Shown piece by piece: positions 51,274 to 59,155 of a stretch of 64,000 nt of DNA. The stretch covers positions 1 to 64,000 of IMG/VR virus record IMGVR_UViG_3300032304_000956. One strand, written 5' to 3'. Positions within the stretch are counted from its first letter, which is position 1. Every line of letters starts with the position of its first letter. The position numbers and the translations under genes were made by a program. This DNA comes from a virus. The notes beneath the pieces are model-generated. The model was not told where the DNA came from, searched no databases, and worked only from the letters and a program-made list of their open reading frames with translations.

Positions 51274-52137
51274 GTAACTCCAATACAATTTCATAGACGT
51301 TCTCATGAAAGGTTTCGCTAAAGCTTGATTTATAGAGGATGAGTCACAATCATATTCTCTAGCAGCTTCGGAAATAAAATCAAATTCTTTGATCAAATTT
51401 TTCTGCTTATCATAACAAGCGACCCTTCTATGTTTCATATGAATTCTTTTTTCAATTTTTGGATCGTAGGTCGTCCACCCTTTGTGGCTTTTGTATCTAT
51501 CTGGCGTTGTAAATAGACGGTGTATGACTTTTTCATTTAAATTATATTTTCTGGCAAATGCGCACATATTTTCCCCAACTTTAACCTCTCCATAGTCTTT
51601 ATGATATAACACTCTATTTTTTCTGTTTAATTCAGATTGATCATATTCCAACTCTGCTGAACACCATCCTTTCATTTGTTTCTTTTTACCTTTTAATAAT
51701 TTTGCCATAGATGACCTATCAACATCTATATACTCAGATGCATTTGTTATACTCGAAAAGGTTAAAATTTCACCAGTATAGATATTTTTAATTTTACATG
51801 GTATCACTCCCTGTCCTAGAGTTCCATCTCCACCATCGGTTAAATTGAATAACAGAGTTCCATTAGATTTAAATTTTTTAATAGTGACAATTTCTTTAAG
51901 CTTTAATTCTTCAAAAGTTAAATTCTCACAAATCTCTAGGATGCTGAAAATTAAGTCTTCAAATCCATATTTATTAACATGATTCTGTAGAATAATATTT
52001 TTGTGTTTCTGAGATGCCAGCGAGTTTTTGTGATATTGCCATCTTCGATCTATAGAATTTGCAATCCCGATATAAACTCTTTTAGTTTGTTGACTTTCTA
52101 TTTTGTAGAGTCCTCGAATTTGTGGTCTTTTAGCCAT
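51268..52137 (-). CDS. GIY-YIG homing endonuclease with NUMOD repeats
   Basis: 289 aa from ATG 52137 (late promoter 5 nt upstream). IRGLYKIESQQTKRVYIGIA is GIY-YIG (GLYKI...YIG), with RRWQYHK supplying the Arg and NLTDGGDG near the end of the nuclease domain. Several NUMOD-like DNA-binding repeats follow (ITNASEYIDVDRSSMAKLLKG, ISEAAREYDCDSSSINQAL). It lies antisense to the accessory genes, overlapping the pth2 stop by 6 nt. Confidence 0.88.
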   Translation of the reverse strand: MAKRPQIRGLYKIESQQTKRVYIGIANSIDRRWQYHKNSLASQKHKNIILQNHVNKYGFEDLIFSILEICENLTFEELKLKEIVTIKKFKSNGTLLFNLTDGGDGTLGQGVIPCKIKNIYTGEILTFSSITNASEYIDVDRSSMAKLLKGKKKQMKGWCSAELEYDQSELNRKNRVLYHKDYGEVKVGENMCAFARKYNLNEKVIHRLFTTPDRYKSHKGWTTYDPKIEKRIHMKHRRVACYDKQKNLIKEFDFISEAAREYDCDSSSINQALAKPFMRTSMKLYWSYL

Positions 52138-52142
52138 ACATG

Positions 52143-52149
52143 TATTTAC
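52143..52149 (-). promoter_or_regulatory. Late promoter GTAAATA
   Basis: 5 nt before ATG 52137 of the GIY-YIG gene. Confidence 0.5.
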
Positions 52150-52151
52150 AC

Positions 52152-52179
52152 TTGACAATCCAAAAATCCATGATATTAT
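52152..52179 (+). promoter_or_regulatory. Sigma70-like promoter TTGACA-N16-TATTAT
   Basis: Drives rightward genes from 52190. The ATG at 52178 falls inside the -10, so the next in-frame ATG (52190) is more likely used. Confidence 0.6.
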
Positions 52180-52189
52180 GAATAAAAAT

Positions 52190-52378
52190 ATGAAACCGAT
52201 AAAGTCTGAACAAGAAATTAATATAATCCGAGGTAAAATGATGTGCGGTCATGCGACTGTCGAAGATCTCCACGATTTTTTATACTATGTTTCTAAATTG
52301 GAAAGTATGGTGCAAGAAGCGTCTGATGAAGATTTCTATGGCACTGAAGGATGGGAACATTACATCGGATGGTCTTAA
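52190..52378 (+). CDS. Hypothetical phage protein, 62 aa
   Basis: KPIKSEQEINIIRGKMMCGH and ATVEDLHDFLYYVSKLESMV, ending FYGTEGWEHYIGWS. The GHAT-x-EDLHDF and FGTEGW-type ending resemble small conserved phage proteins of unknown function. The start is chosen by the promoter just upstream. Confidence 0.6.
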   Translation: MKPIKSEQEINIIRGKMMCGHATVEDLHDFLYYVSKLESMVQEASDEDFYGTEGWEHYIGWS

Positions 52379-52390
52379 AAACTAAACTAC

Positions 52391-52429
52391 AATTTTGAAG
52401 GGATCACTGATAAACTACCATTACTATGA
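52391..52429 (+). pseudogene. Remnant of a second pth2 3' end
   Basis: Encodes NFEGITDKLPLL then stop, closely matching KFEGLTDHLPLL at the end of the intact pth2 gene on the other side of the GIY-YIG gene. Too short to be functional. It probably marks a duplication or replacement of the gene end linked to endonuclease insertion. Confidence 0.65.
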
Positions 52430-52899
52430 AACATATTTTAGATAGGCTAACGGCAAATTTCAATGAACGTCTTAAAGGTTTGGAGGTTGCATTTGAGAAA
52501 CACAAAGATTGGGAAGTTCTCAAACGAACATTAAACCTGCGTTCCCAAAGCTGTTATAAGTTGTTTGGTGTAGGCAACACAACACTTGAAGATGTTGAAT
52601 ACTTATTTGCACTATTCATTAATTGTTTTCTTGATGACTCTACAATGGTTATTAAGAAAATAACAAATTCTTACTATGAAGTTCGGCATTTTACTTATGG
52701 TGATGATGATTATATTGGAATTAGAGAATCTGAAATGCTTGAAGTTCTCAGTTTGATCGAAAGATACGAAGAATGTTACGATGAGAACGACAAATTCATT
52801 GACAATGACCAAGGTAAGCATTACTATTCACTCGTCCGCGCCGTCAAAGCAAAAATAAAAGAACTAGAAACAAAACAAGAAGAAACCAAATGGAGATGA
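52426..52899 (+). CDS. Hypothetical helical protein, 157 aa
   Basis: HILDRLTANFNERLKGLEVA, ALFINCFLDDSTMVIKKITN and FTYGDDDYIGIRESEMLEVL, with a C-terminal coiled helix (VRAVKAKIKELETKQEE). Unrecognised. ATG overlaps the stop of the pth2 remnant. Confidence 0.55.
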   Translation: MKHILDRLTANFNERLKGLEVAFEKHKDWEVLKRTLNLRSQSCYKLFGVGNTTLEDVEYLFALFINCFLDDSTMVIKKITNSYYEVRHFTYGDDDYIGIRESEMLEVLSLIERYEECYDENDKFIDNDQGKHYYSLVRAVKAKIKELETKQEETKWR

Positions 52900-52927
52900 A
52901 CAACACGCTCAAGACTTGAGAGATTTC

Positions 52928-53089
52928 ATGGTAGCGATGAATGACTTTGACAAAGAACATAAATTGATTGACTACAAATTTATGTCTGGTAGCGATGTCA
53001 ATTCTGCTACACCTGATCAATTTCTTATTGCCGCTGCAAAATTACTTCAGAGCGAAGGTGAACAATTCGAAGAAAGAGACAGACTATGA
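52928..53089 (+). CDS. Small acidic protein, 53 aa
   Basis: VAMNDFDKEHKLIDYKFMSG then a C-terminal helix (QFLIAAAKLLQSEGEQFEE). The stop overlaps the next ATG (ATGA). The frame is open upstream, so a TTG start slightly earlier is possible. Confidence 0.5.
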   Translation: MVAMNDFDKEHKLIDYKFMSGSDVNSATPDQFLIAAAKLLQSEGEQFEERDRL

Positions 53090-53352
53090 CAAGCACAATT
53101 AAAGAACTAATAAAATCACAAAACCTTCTTATCTGTCCAGCTTGTGATGGCGAAGGGGAAATCGGATATTTCTGTGGTCATGAGACGACCACGAATTGCT
53201 ATCATTGTGCAGGTCATGGAATGATCCGCTCTCTAAAGAAACAAAAGCAAAGTAAAAAATGTAGTATCTGCAAAGGTAGAGACGGTGGATGTGGAGGCTG
53301 CAACTCTAATCCTAAAGGGCTTATTGAATGGGAAAGTTACGAATTAATATGA
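53086..53352 (+). CDS. Zinc-finger protein with DnaJ-type CxxCxGxG motifs
   Basis: 88 aa. Cys clusters CPACDGEG, CYHCAGHG and CSICKGRDGGCGGC resemble the Cys-rich domain of DnaJ, binding probably two zinc ions. No J domain is present. It could be a chaperone-like adaptor or nucleic-acid binder. It is coupled on both sides by ATGA overlaps. Confidence 0.65.
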   Translation: MTSTIKELIKSQNLLICPACDGEGEIGYFCGHETTTNCYHCAGHGMIRSLKKQKQSKKCSICKGRDGGCGGCNSNPKGLIEWESYELI

Positions 53353-53522
53353 AAGAAAAAACATTATACTATCTTGTAGCATGGGCAGATGATCGGTCCA
53401 CATCATACAATTGGGTATCAATTGAAGATATTCAAAAGAATCCTGACAAATATTCACACAGTCGATGCACAATCTATCAAAAAGTAGACATAGAACAACT
53501 ATTAAAGAATGAAAAAAATTAA
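53349..53522 (+). CDS. Hypothetical protein, 57 aa
   Basis: Starts at ATG 53349 overlapping the previous stop. KEKTLYYLVAWADDRSTSYN and WVSIEDIQKNPDKYSHSRC suggest a small alpha/beta fold. Unrecognised. Confidence 0.5.
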   Translation: MKEKTLYYLVAWADDRSTSYNWVSIEDIQKNPDKYSHSRCTIYQKVDIEQLLKNEKN

Positions 53523-53799
53523 ATCTAAAGAACTGTTGAGGCTTGAAATTGAAGGTAGTCTTGACGACACTATAAAACAATTAGAAGATTACAAAAAGAG
53601 ATATTCTGAATATACAAATCTTAGAATTGTAGAAGAGAGTGTATATGAAGGTGGTTATTATTATGATCTGTATGGTGATAAACTTGAAACTGATTTAGAA
53701 GAAAGCAATCGAATTGCCGCTGAAAAAGAACGTGATGAACGTCGATTGGAATACGAACGCAAACAATACGAAGCGTTAAAGGCAAAATTTGAAAAATAA
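53509..53799 (+). CDS. Coiled-coil hypothetical protein, 96 aa
   Basis: Charged helices (LLRLEIEGSLDDTIKQLEDY and RIAAEKERDERRLEYERKQ) flank a Tyr/Gly stretch (YEGGYYYDLYGDKL). Probably oligomeric. Overlaps the previous gene by 14 nt. Confidence 0.55.
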   Translation: MKKIKSKELLRLEIEGSLDDTIKQLEDYKKRYSEYTNLRIVEESVYEGGYYYDLYGDKLETDLEESNRIAAEKERDERRLEYERKQYEALKAKFEK

Positions 53800-53801
53800 T
53801 C

Positions 53802-53945
53802 ATGATTGACTTTCTCACACACTCATATACAATAACAATGCCACTATGGGGCTGGGTGCTATCAGCATTGGCGGTTTCAGCAGCATTGATTGTTGGGACA
53901 TTTTTATTCATCTGTGCAACCTGCATGTCAGGCTTTAAATTCTAA
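53802..53945 (+). CDS. Small membrane protein, 47 aa
   Basis: One long hydrophobic helix (WVLSALAVSAALIVGTFLF) ending with two cysteines (ICATCMSGFKF). Gap of 2 nt from the previous gene. Function unknown. Confidence 0.5.
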   Translation: MIDFLTHSYTITMPLWGWVLSALAVSAALIVGTFLFICATCMSGFKF

Positions 53946-53956
53946 CTACTAAACAA

Positions 53957-54406
53957 ATGAACCTATTCTTAGACGACATCCGTTTTCCGAAAGACGCTTG
54001 GATCTACCCAAGACGAGACGAAAAAAAGCAAATCATTTCTGGTAAATCCCTCGAAAATATTTGTGGTATTCCCAATGGTAATTGGGATATTGTTCGAACT
54101 TATAAAGATTTCGTAGCGTATATTGAGAAGAACGGTATTCCTGATGTGATCAGCTTTGATCACGACTTATCCGATGAGATGAAGCGATATTACCATGTAG
54201 TAACAAGCAAAACTGGCATAATTAACTATGATGATATAACTACCAAAAGCGGCAAACATTGCGCTGAATATTTGATTGACAAGTGGAACGAGTCTGGTAG
54301 GATCAAAACTCCAACCTGCTACGTTCACAGCGCAAACCAATGGGGAGCGAAAAACATCAAAGAAGTCTTAAAGCAACTTTGGCTTGACGGAGAAGAAACA
54401 CAATAA
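53957..54406 (+). CDS. Cyclic-phosphate-processing receiver-like protein
   Basis: 149 aa. MNLFLDDIRFPKDAW, WDIVRTYKDFVAYIEKNGIP, DVISFDHDLSDEM and CYVHSANQWGAKNI are the characteristic blocks of receiver-like domains (LDD...SFDHDL...HSAN...GA.NI) proposed to process 2',3'-cyclic phosphates in RNA repair or nucleotide-signalling conflicts. Proposed catalytic residues (Asp, His) are present. A plausible role here is removing cyclic phosphates made by host RNA-cleaving defences; that is inference. Confidence 0.7.
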   Translation: MNLFLDDIRFPKDAWIYPRRDEKKQIISGKSLENICGIPNGNWDIVRTYKDFVAYIEKNGIPDVISFDHDLSDEMKRYYHVVTSKTGIINYDDITTKSGKHCAEYLIDKWNESGRIKTPTCYVHSANQWGAKNIKEVLKQLWLDGEETQ

Positions 54407-54418
54407 AACTAAATTACT

Positions 54419-54973
54419 ATGATAAACAAAATCTATTTTGATATCGACGAGACTATGATACATACACTTTGGGATGAACCAAACCAAAACCATGTTCAGT
54501 TTTCTCTTGGTGATGGTGGCTTTACATACCACACAATCATTCGTCCATGCAGTTATGCGCTGATTCGTTTCAGTCGTGAATTGGTCGGCAAGGAAAACGT
54601 GCATATTCTCACCACAGCAACCAGAGATTATGCTGAAAAAATCAACGAACTTGCTGGTTGGGATTTTGATCCAAAGGACATCTTTGCGCGTGAAGATCAA
54701 GAAGCTGCAAGAGTTTGGGTTTCTACAGCGTATGGTGGTAGATATGGTGCAATCACTCCACATGAATACGCCAATCCAAATAACGTTTTGATTGACAATC
54801 TTATACCTCGGGAAAATCAAGGTAAGATACAATTCATCGGTATTGATGATAACTACGAGACAAATTATCTCAAAATTCAAGATTACTACGGTGTTGATTT
54901 TCCTGAAGATCCATTTGAAGAGGATGTGAGAGAGTTTCTTATTGAGCGCCATAAAAATAAAACACTGCCATAA
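54419..54973 (+). CDS. HAD-superfamily phosphatase-like protein
   Basis: 184 aa. KIYFDIDETMIHTLWDEP is HAD motif I (DxDET), and VHILTTATRDYAEKI is motif II-like (T-T). VLIDN and FIGIDDNYE give the distal acidic motif. The composition fits FCP/NIF-like or 5'-nucleotidase HADs; the substrate is not deducible. Confidence 0.72.
   Translation: MINKIYFDIDETMIHTLWDEPNQNHVQFSLGDGGFTYHTIIRPCSYALIRFSRELVGKENVHILTTATRDYAEKINELAGWDFDPKDIFAREDQEAARVWVSTAYGGRYGAITPHEYANPNNVLIDNLIPRENQGKIQFIGIDDNYETNYLKIQDYYGVDFPEDPFEEDVREFLIERHKNKTLP
54960..54967 (+). promoter_or_regulatory. AAACACTG box before ATG 54986
   Basis: Lies in the last codons of the HAD gene, 18 nt before the small-peptide ATG. Confidence 0.3.
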
Positions 54974-54985
54974 CCTTCAAACATC

Positions 54986-55063
54986 ATGAACATCAGCGAA
55001 GTTATATTGACGATCTCGTTAAGTTTTGTAATATTATACAGTATCTACTTCAATCGATTGTAA
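54986..55063 (+). CDS. Very small membrane peptide, 25 aa
   Basis: MNISEVILTISLSFVILYS-type hydrophobic helix ending YFNRL. The reading frame is short, but its composition and the upstream box make it plausible. Low certainty. Confidence 0.35.
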   Translation: MNISEVILTISLSFVILYSIYFNRL

Positions 55064-55073
55064 TAAACAAAGC

Positions 55074-55102
55074 TTGACAAATCAAGGGAATGGGGGTATG
55101 AT
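55074..55102 (+). promoter_or_regulatory. Sigma70 promoter TTGACA-N17-TATGAT
   Basis: A perfect -35, ideal 17-bp spacing and a near-consensus -10, 18 nt before ATG 55121. The strongest host-type promoter in the window; probably early. Confidence 0.75.
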
Positions 55103-55120
55103 ATCTCCATTCTCTTTTTT

Positions 55121-55324
55121 ATGTGTGACAATAACCTATTAGATACTGACGCAGACCAACTATTTTTCAATAACTTCAAGAGCATGGCAATTGCCATATT
55201 GGAAGCAGGTGGTGAACCATTTAGTGTGCTTGAACCACACATCGAATGGATCAAATCAATGAGCAACAACAACATCGAAATATCATTCAAATACAAAAAT
55301 GAAAAGCATCTGGTTATCAATTAA
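55121..55324 (+). CDS. Hypothetical early protein, 67 aa
   Basis: CDNNLLDTDADQLFFNNFKS, AIAILEAGGEPFSVLEPHIE and a beta end (NIEISFKYKNEKHLVI). Unrecognised. First gene behind the strong sigma70 promoter, so likely expressed immediately on infection. Confidence 0.6.
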   Translation: MCDNNLLDTDADQLFFNNFKSMAIAILEAGGEPFSVLEPHIEWIKSMSNNNIEISFKYKNEKHLVIN

Positions 55325-55688
55325 AGAATTCTTCAGCCCTAAGCAACGCTGGTTGACCAAGAAGATTCCTAATCATTGGATGGATAAGCCTGAATTGATT
55401 CAGCTTGTTCTGTTTGAAACTCTCATCGATTATGTTGAGAATGAAGAAGGACTTAAGGATCAATTTGATTTCTCTGAAGATCTTCAAGCGGGCTACATTA
55501 AGCAGGAATATGTTGATAATGTAAAAGCTGTTGACGGAGAACTTCGAAGAGTTTACAACTACATCAAGAATGAACGTCCAAAACTTGAAGAAAATTGGGA
55601 TTGTTATAAAGATTTACAAGAGCTAGATCGTCGTGATTTAGACGCTATGACTACAATCGTCAAGTATTCAGGCTACCTCTGGACATGA
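55299..55688 (+). CDS. Hypothetical phage protein, 129 aa
   Basis: Trp/charged helices (WLTKKIPNHWMDKPELIQLV, LFETLIDYVENEEGLKDQF, RRVYNYIKNERPKLEENW). Similar helical proteins of unknown function occur in many large phages. Overlaps the preceding gene by 26 nt. Confidence 0.6.
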   Translation: MKSIWLSIKEFFSPKQRWLTKKIPNHWMDKPELIQLVLFETLIDYVENEEGLKDQFDFSEDLQAGYIKQEYVDNVKAVDGELRRVYNYIKNERPKLEENWDCYKDLQELDRRDLDAMTTIVKYSGYLWT

Positions 55689-55691
55689 ATT

Positions 55692-55699
55692 AAACACTG
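55692..55699 (+). promoter_or_regulatory. AAACACTG box before ATG 55715
   Basis: Followed after 3 nt by TATTCT, then 6 nt and ATG. Confidence 0.35.
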
Positions 55700-55714
55700 A
55701 CGTATTCTACTAAC

Positions 55715-56497
55715 ATGCCTAGAGAAACACTAATCATCGGTTCACACGCAATGCAAGCGTGGTTCCCGGATTTCAAACGAAATCCCAAAGACCTTGATGT
55801 TATTTCAAAAACTCCTCATATGTCTAGGGAGACGCAGCATTATTGGGTTGACAGCTTTCAATACATTCTTGATAACAACAAGAGTAATATTTACGTCGAT
55901 CCTAATTTTCTGCTAACGATTAAGCAATCACATTCGGGTTGGGATATTCACTGGGAGAAAACCATGGCAGACATTCTCTTTTTGAAAAAGCGGGGATGCG
56001 TGGTTGACAAAGAATTGTATTACCGTCTTGTTAAAGATTGGATTGGCGTTCACGGTAAGAAGTGGGCAAGTCTCAAAGGTAAGACGAGCACTACATTCTT
56101 CGAGGATGCAGTTCCTCGTAAATACATCCACGATGATATCCATGAAGTTGTTGCCGTTTACGACAAACCGCTTTATGAAAAACTGATTGTCGAAGGTGTA
56201 AATTGTTCTCAATCAGGATTTGACAAACTTTCATTTGATGATAAAATACTCATGACAAAAGAAGAAATTTGGGTAACTGCTCTTGAGCGTTATCACATTC
56301 CTTCTAATTTCACATGCGGTCATGCTGCTGCATATGGAAAAAGTCTCAAGAAACTTGCAACCACGATGTCATCCGGGTGGTTCAAGTTCTTCATTCTGGA
56401 TAATTTCCAGCATCTAACTGGATGCAAAGACAAAAACTACATTGAAAAATTTCAACAAGCAGAATCTCAAAACAAACTACGAAAATATGAAAACTAA
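55715..56497 (+). CDS. Nucleotidyltransferase-like phage protein, 260 aa
   Basis: The N-terminus ETLIIGSHAMQAWFPDFKRN, then PKDLDVIS has the GS...DxD pattern of minimal nucleotidyltransferases. Later segments (HWEKTMADILFLKKRGC, FDDKILMTKEEIWVTALER) are helical with conserved-looking Trp/His. This kind of protein is common in large phages and its role is unknown. The activity assignment is tentative. Confidence 0.55.
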   Translation: MPRETLIIGSHAMQAWFPDFKRNPKDLDVISKTPHMSRETQHYWVDSFQYILDNNKSNIYVDPNFLLTIKQSHSGWDIHWEKTMADILFLKKRGCVVDKELYYRLVKDWIGVHGKKWASLKGKTSTTFFEDAVPRKYIHDDIHEVVAVYDKPLYEKLIVEGVNCSQSGFDKLSFDDKILMTKEEIWVTALERYHIPSNFTCGHAAAYGKSLKKLATTMSSGWFKFFILDNFQHLTGCKDKNYIEKFQQAESQNKLRKYEN

Positions 56498-57011
56498 TAC
56501 TCCAGCATCAATCGACACCACTATCGAATCCCTCAATCAACAGCTTGCCAATCTTGAAGCTGTCAAGAAGAAGCAGGAAAAGGCATTGAAGGATGAAATC
56601 GCTCGACAGGAACAACTCAAGGCTGAAATCGCATCCAAGAATAAGTTCAATGGTTGGACTCCTACCGAGAAGAGCCTCATTAGTGTTATCCAAATGTCAG
56701 AAAATCAAGCCAATCTGCCATTCTTCAAGAATCTTAAATACACTTCTAGTGTGTATGGACTCGCTCATGACGATGTAGAGTTGAAATTTGGTGATGGTTG
56801 GAAGATTGAAAATCACTATCGTCATGGCGGCGGCGAAGGTGATGGATCAGAACATTATGTTGTTCTCAAGGTCACTCAGAATGACATCAATGAAACGTTC
56901 TGGATGGTTCCGGGATATTATGAATCCTACAACGGTAGTGAGCTAGAATTGGATTGTATTCATCAGGTCGAGCCATACCAAAAGACTGTTACCGACTACA
57001 GGGCGATCTAA
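56487..57011 (+). CDS. Coiled-coil plus globular hypothetical protein, 174 aa
   Basis: Start 56487 (an in-frame ATG 56442 lies deep in the preceding gene). The N-terminal coiled coil (TIESLNQQLANLEAVKKKQE, DEIARQEQLKAEIAS) is followed by a beta-rich domain (YGLAHDDVELKFGDGWKIEN, EHYVVLKVTQNDINETFWMV). Unrecognised. Confidence 0.55.
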   Translation: MKTNTPASIDTTIESLNQQLANLEAVKKKQEKALKDEIARQEQLKAEIASKNKFNGWTPTEKSLISVIQMSENQANLPFFKNLKYTSSVYGLAHDDVELKFGDGWKIENHYRHGGGEGDGSEHYVVLKVTQNDINETFWMVPGYYESYNGSELELDCIHQVEPYQKTVTDYRAI

Positions 57012-57012
57012 T

Positions 57013-57282
57013 ATGTCTACCGTTGATCGATACATCTTCCGGGTGAATTTCTCCCATGCTTATAAAATCACATCAGCTGGACTTTATACTCACCCGGAAG
57101 GTGATTATGTAAAATATTCAGATTACAAACATCTCTCCGATTATTGTGATCACCTTGTCAGCTTTAGTAAGCTTCCATGTCTTCCTAAAGATTTAGAAAA
57201 TCTCAGAAATGCAAATGCATTCTTCGCAACCGAAAACCAAAAACTAAAAGATGAAATTGAAAGACTCAAGCGTTCCATTTGA
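57013..57282 (+). CDS. Hypothetical protein, 89 aa
   Basis: STVDRYIFRVNFSHAYKITS and HPEGDYVKYSDYKHLSDYCD, ending in a coiled helix (FFATENQKLKDEIERLKRS). Unrecognised. Gap of 1 nt from the preceding stop; overlaps the next gene by 32 nt. Confidence 0.55.
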   Translation: MSTVDRYIFRVNFSHAYKITSAGLYTHPEGDYVKYSDYKHLSDYCDHLVSFSKLPCLPKDLENLRNANAFFATENQKLKDEIERLKRSI

Positions 57283-57904
57283 TGAATATTTAATTAAACG
57301 GTATCCCACTCTCTTTCCTAAAGATGAGCAGGGCAATCCAATTCAGCCATCATGTGGTATTTGGTGTCCTGTAGGTTGGGAGAATCTTGTGGATGATTTG
57401 TGTAAAGCTCTGTCATCATATTGCTGCATGCAGCAAGTGTATACGGAGAAATACAAGCCGATTCGAATTGTTAAAGAATGGTTCTATAAGAAGATTTTCT
57501 CAAAGGTCTTCGATCCTATCTACAATAGACTCAACCCATATAAGAAACAAATCTTCCTCACCGCTGCACAAAGAGCTAAGTTTCAAGAAGAAAATAAACT
57601 CAAAATGGGTATTTGGAATTGTCTGAATAAAATCAGAAAGATTTTCTATCCATACTACAAGTGGGATATCTCACCAGTTCCACCTGTTACGATTGATCAG
57701 ATCAAAGAAAAGTTCGGACAACTCCGAGTTTACTATGACGGTGGTGATAAAAAAGTTGCTGGTATGATTAGCTTCGCTGAATTTCTATCATCTACTATTT
57801 GTCAATATACTGGAAACAGAGGCAGTCTTTGTAAAAGGGGTGGATGGTATGCTACGCTGAGTCCAGAAGAAGCAGAAAAACATAATTACAAAAAACAAGC
57901 TTAA
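57251..57904 (+). CDS. Conserved-type phage protein of unknown function, 217 aa
   Basis: GIWCPVGWENLVDDLCKALS near the N-terminus and QIKEKFGQLRVYYDGGDKKV near the C-terminus are motifs that recur in a widespread phage family of unknown function. The final part (CQYTGNRGSLCKRGGWYATL) has paired Cys, perhaps metal-binding, followed by a Lys-rich end. Confidence 0.6.
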   Translation: MKLKDSSVPFDEYLIKRYPTLFPKDEQGNPIQPSCGIWCPVGWENLVDDLCKALSSYCCMQQVYTEKYKPIRIVKEWFYKKIFSKVFDPIYNRLNPYKKQIFLTAAQRAKFQEENKLKMGIWNCLNKIRKIFYPYYKWDISPVPPVTIDQIKEKFGQLRVYYDGGDKKVAGMISFAEFLSSTICQYTGNRGSLCKRGGWYATLSPEEAEKHNYKKQA

Positions 57905-57905
57905 T

Positions 57906-58163
57906 ATGCAACAAGAACAATACATATACATTAACAAATATGATCATAAGATTTACTACAAAGACCGAGCGATGACTATCTGTCACCGCCTAGATGGACC
58001 AGCAATTGAATATGCTAATGGATATAAAGAATGGTATGTCGATGGTAAACGTCTATCAAAAGAACAGTTCAATGCTCTTACAGCACCAGCATTAGAATTG
58101 ACATTGGAAGATATTGCAAGTAAGTTTGGTATTGATGTAAGCAAGATCAAGATCAAGAAGTAA
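57906..58163 (+). CDS. Small protein with HRLDGPA...W motif, 85 aa
   Basis: CHRLDGPAIEYANGYKEWYV, then DGKRLSKEQFN is a repeat-like motif often seen in phage and MORN-like proteins. The C-terminus is helical (ELTLEDIASKFGIDVSKIKI). Gap of 1 nt from the previous gene. Function unknown. Confidence 0.55.
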   Translation: MQQEQYIYINKYDHKIYYKDRAMTICHRLDGPAIEYANGYKEWYVDGKRLSKEQFNALTAPALELTLEDIASKFGIDVSKIKIKK

Positions 58164-58185
58164 GGAGCAGTAATAAAATAAACAT

Positions 58186-58572
58186 ATGCAATCAAAGGAA
58201 TACATTCTTATCACACGACCAATCAAACCTCTTGAATATTACAAAGGCGGCGAGGTGATTTCTGTAGAAAGAATCAGCGAAGATGAAAAATTGAATTTTG
58301 ATCCTGATTATGATTATTATCTCGCAAGAGATTATGATTATGATGATCCATTTGCTATGAAGTTGTTGAAGTCTGCAAAGCCAAACTTTAAAAATCCTAA
58401 TTACGAGCAGGAGAAAGCAAAGTATGACGATGATTATAGGCAATACAAGAGCCAATTAAAGAAATGGAACACTGCGAACAAACTGTATGAAGCTGAACAA
58501 GCAGAACTGACCAAGCAAAAGGAAATGCAACTGCTGAAACAACTCCAAGAAAAATACGGCAAAATCGATTAA
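58186..58572 (+). CDS. Hypothetical charged protein, 128 aa
   Basis: Beta N-terminus (SKEYILITRPIKPLEYYKGG), an Asp/Tyr-rich acidic centre (FDPDYDYYLARDYDYDD), then a long charged helix (AEQAELTKQKEMQLLKQLQE). Unrecognised. A GTAATAAAATAAA run upstream is shared with the region before 59500. Confidence 0.55.
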   Translation: MQSKEYILITRPIKPLEYYKGGEVISVERISEDEKLNFDPDYDYYLARDYDYDDPFAMKLLKSAKPNFKNPNYEQEKAKYDDDYRQYKSQLKKWNTANKLYEAEQAELTKQKEMQLLKQLQEKYGKID

Positions 58573-58589
58573 AAGCAAAGTAATGAATG

Positions 58590-59150
58590 TTATTTCGGGT
58601 TCTTCGACCAGTTACTGACAACCAACATGCAATAGTTTATAAAATCATCTTTGTTTAAATCTTTTTTCATTAAATTTATAACATGGGTGCATATCACAAT
58701 GTTATCAGGTTCGTAGCCCATTTTGGAATCGATTCTATCAATAGAAAAATGATCAGGGTTGTTGGGGGTCACTTTCATTTTCAATCCGGTGTAATAACAA
58801 TATCCTTGCTGTTTATTCCATTGATTTACAACGTCTTCAACTGTTAAATTAAACGCTCTCCCTTTTTGACCACTTCGATATTTTGCTTGATAGAATTTAT
58901 AACGTATAGCCTCTTCCAACGTTTGTGTTTTTCTGCTGTCGTGCCACCTCTTCTTGCCAATTTCATTTTCGCATTTTCTACATCGTCTTCTGTATAAATG
59001 TTTATTTTTTCCAAAATCTTCTAAATATTTCACATCTTTACAATTACAACATCGCCTAACTCCTATCTTAAATAATTCTCGTTGTGCTTTTTGTGGAGAT
59101 GGATAAGTATCTTCAATTATTTTTATTTGTTTTTCAATGTCATCATTCAT
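58590..59150 (-). CDS. HNH/endonuclease VII-like mobile endonuclease
   Basis: 186 aa. The N-terminal zinc finger (CCNCKDVKYLEDFG ... CRKCENE) is typical of phage HNH genes. GYCYYTGLKMKVT followed by FSIDRIDSKMGYEPDNIVIC is an HNH-like core (D-R-I-D, then N). Late promoter 5 nt upstream. Antisense within the accessory gene array, so probably a recent insertion. Confidence 0.8.
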   Translation of the reverse strand: MNDDIEKQIKIIEDTYPSPQKAQRELFKIGVRRCCNCKDVKYLEDFGKNKHLYRRRCRKCENEIGKKRWHDSRKTQTLEEAIRYKFYQAKYRSGQKGRAFNLTVEDVVNQWNKQQGYCYYTGLKMKVTPNNPDHFSIDRIDSKMGYEPDNIVICTHVINLMKKDLNKDDFINYCMLVVSNWSKNPK

Positions 59151-59155
59151 AATAT

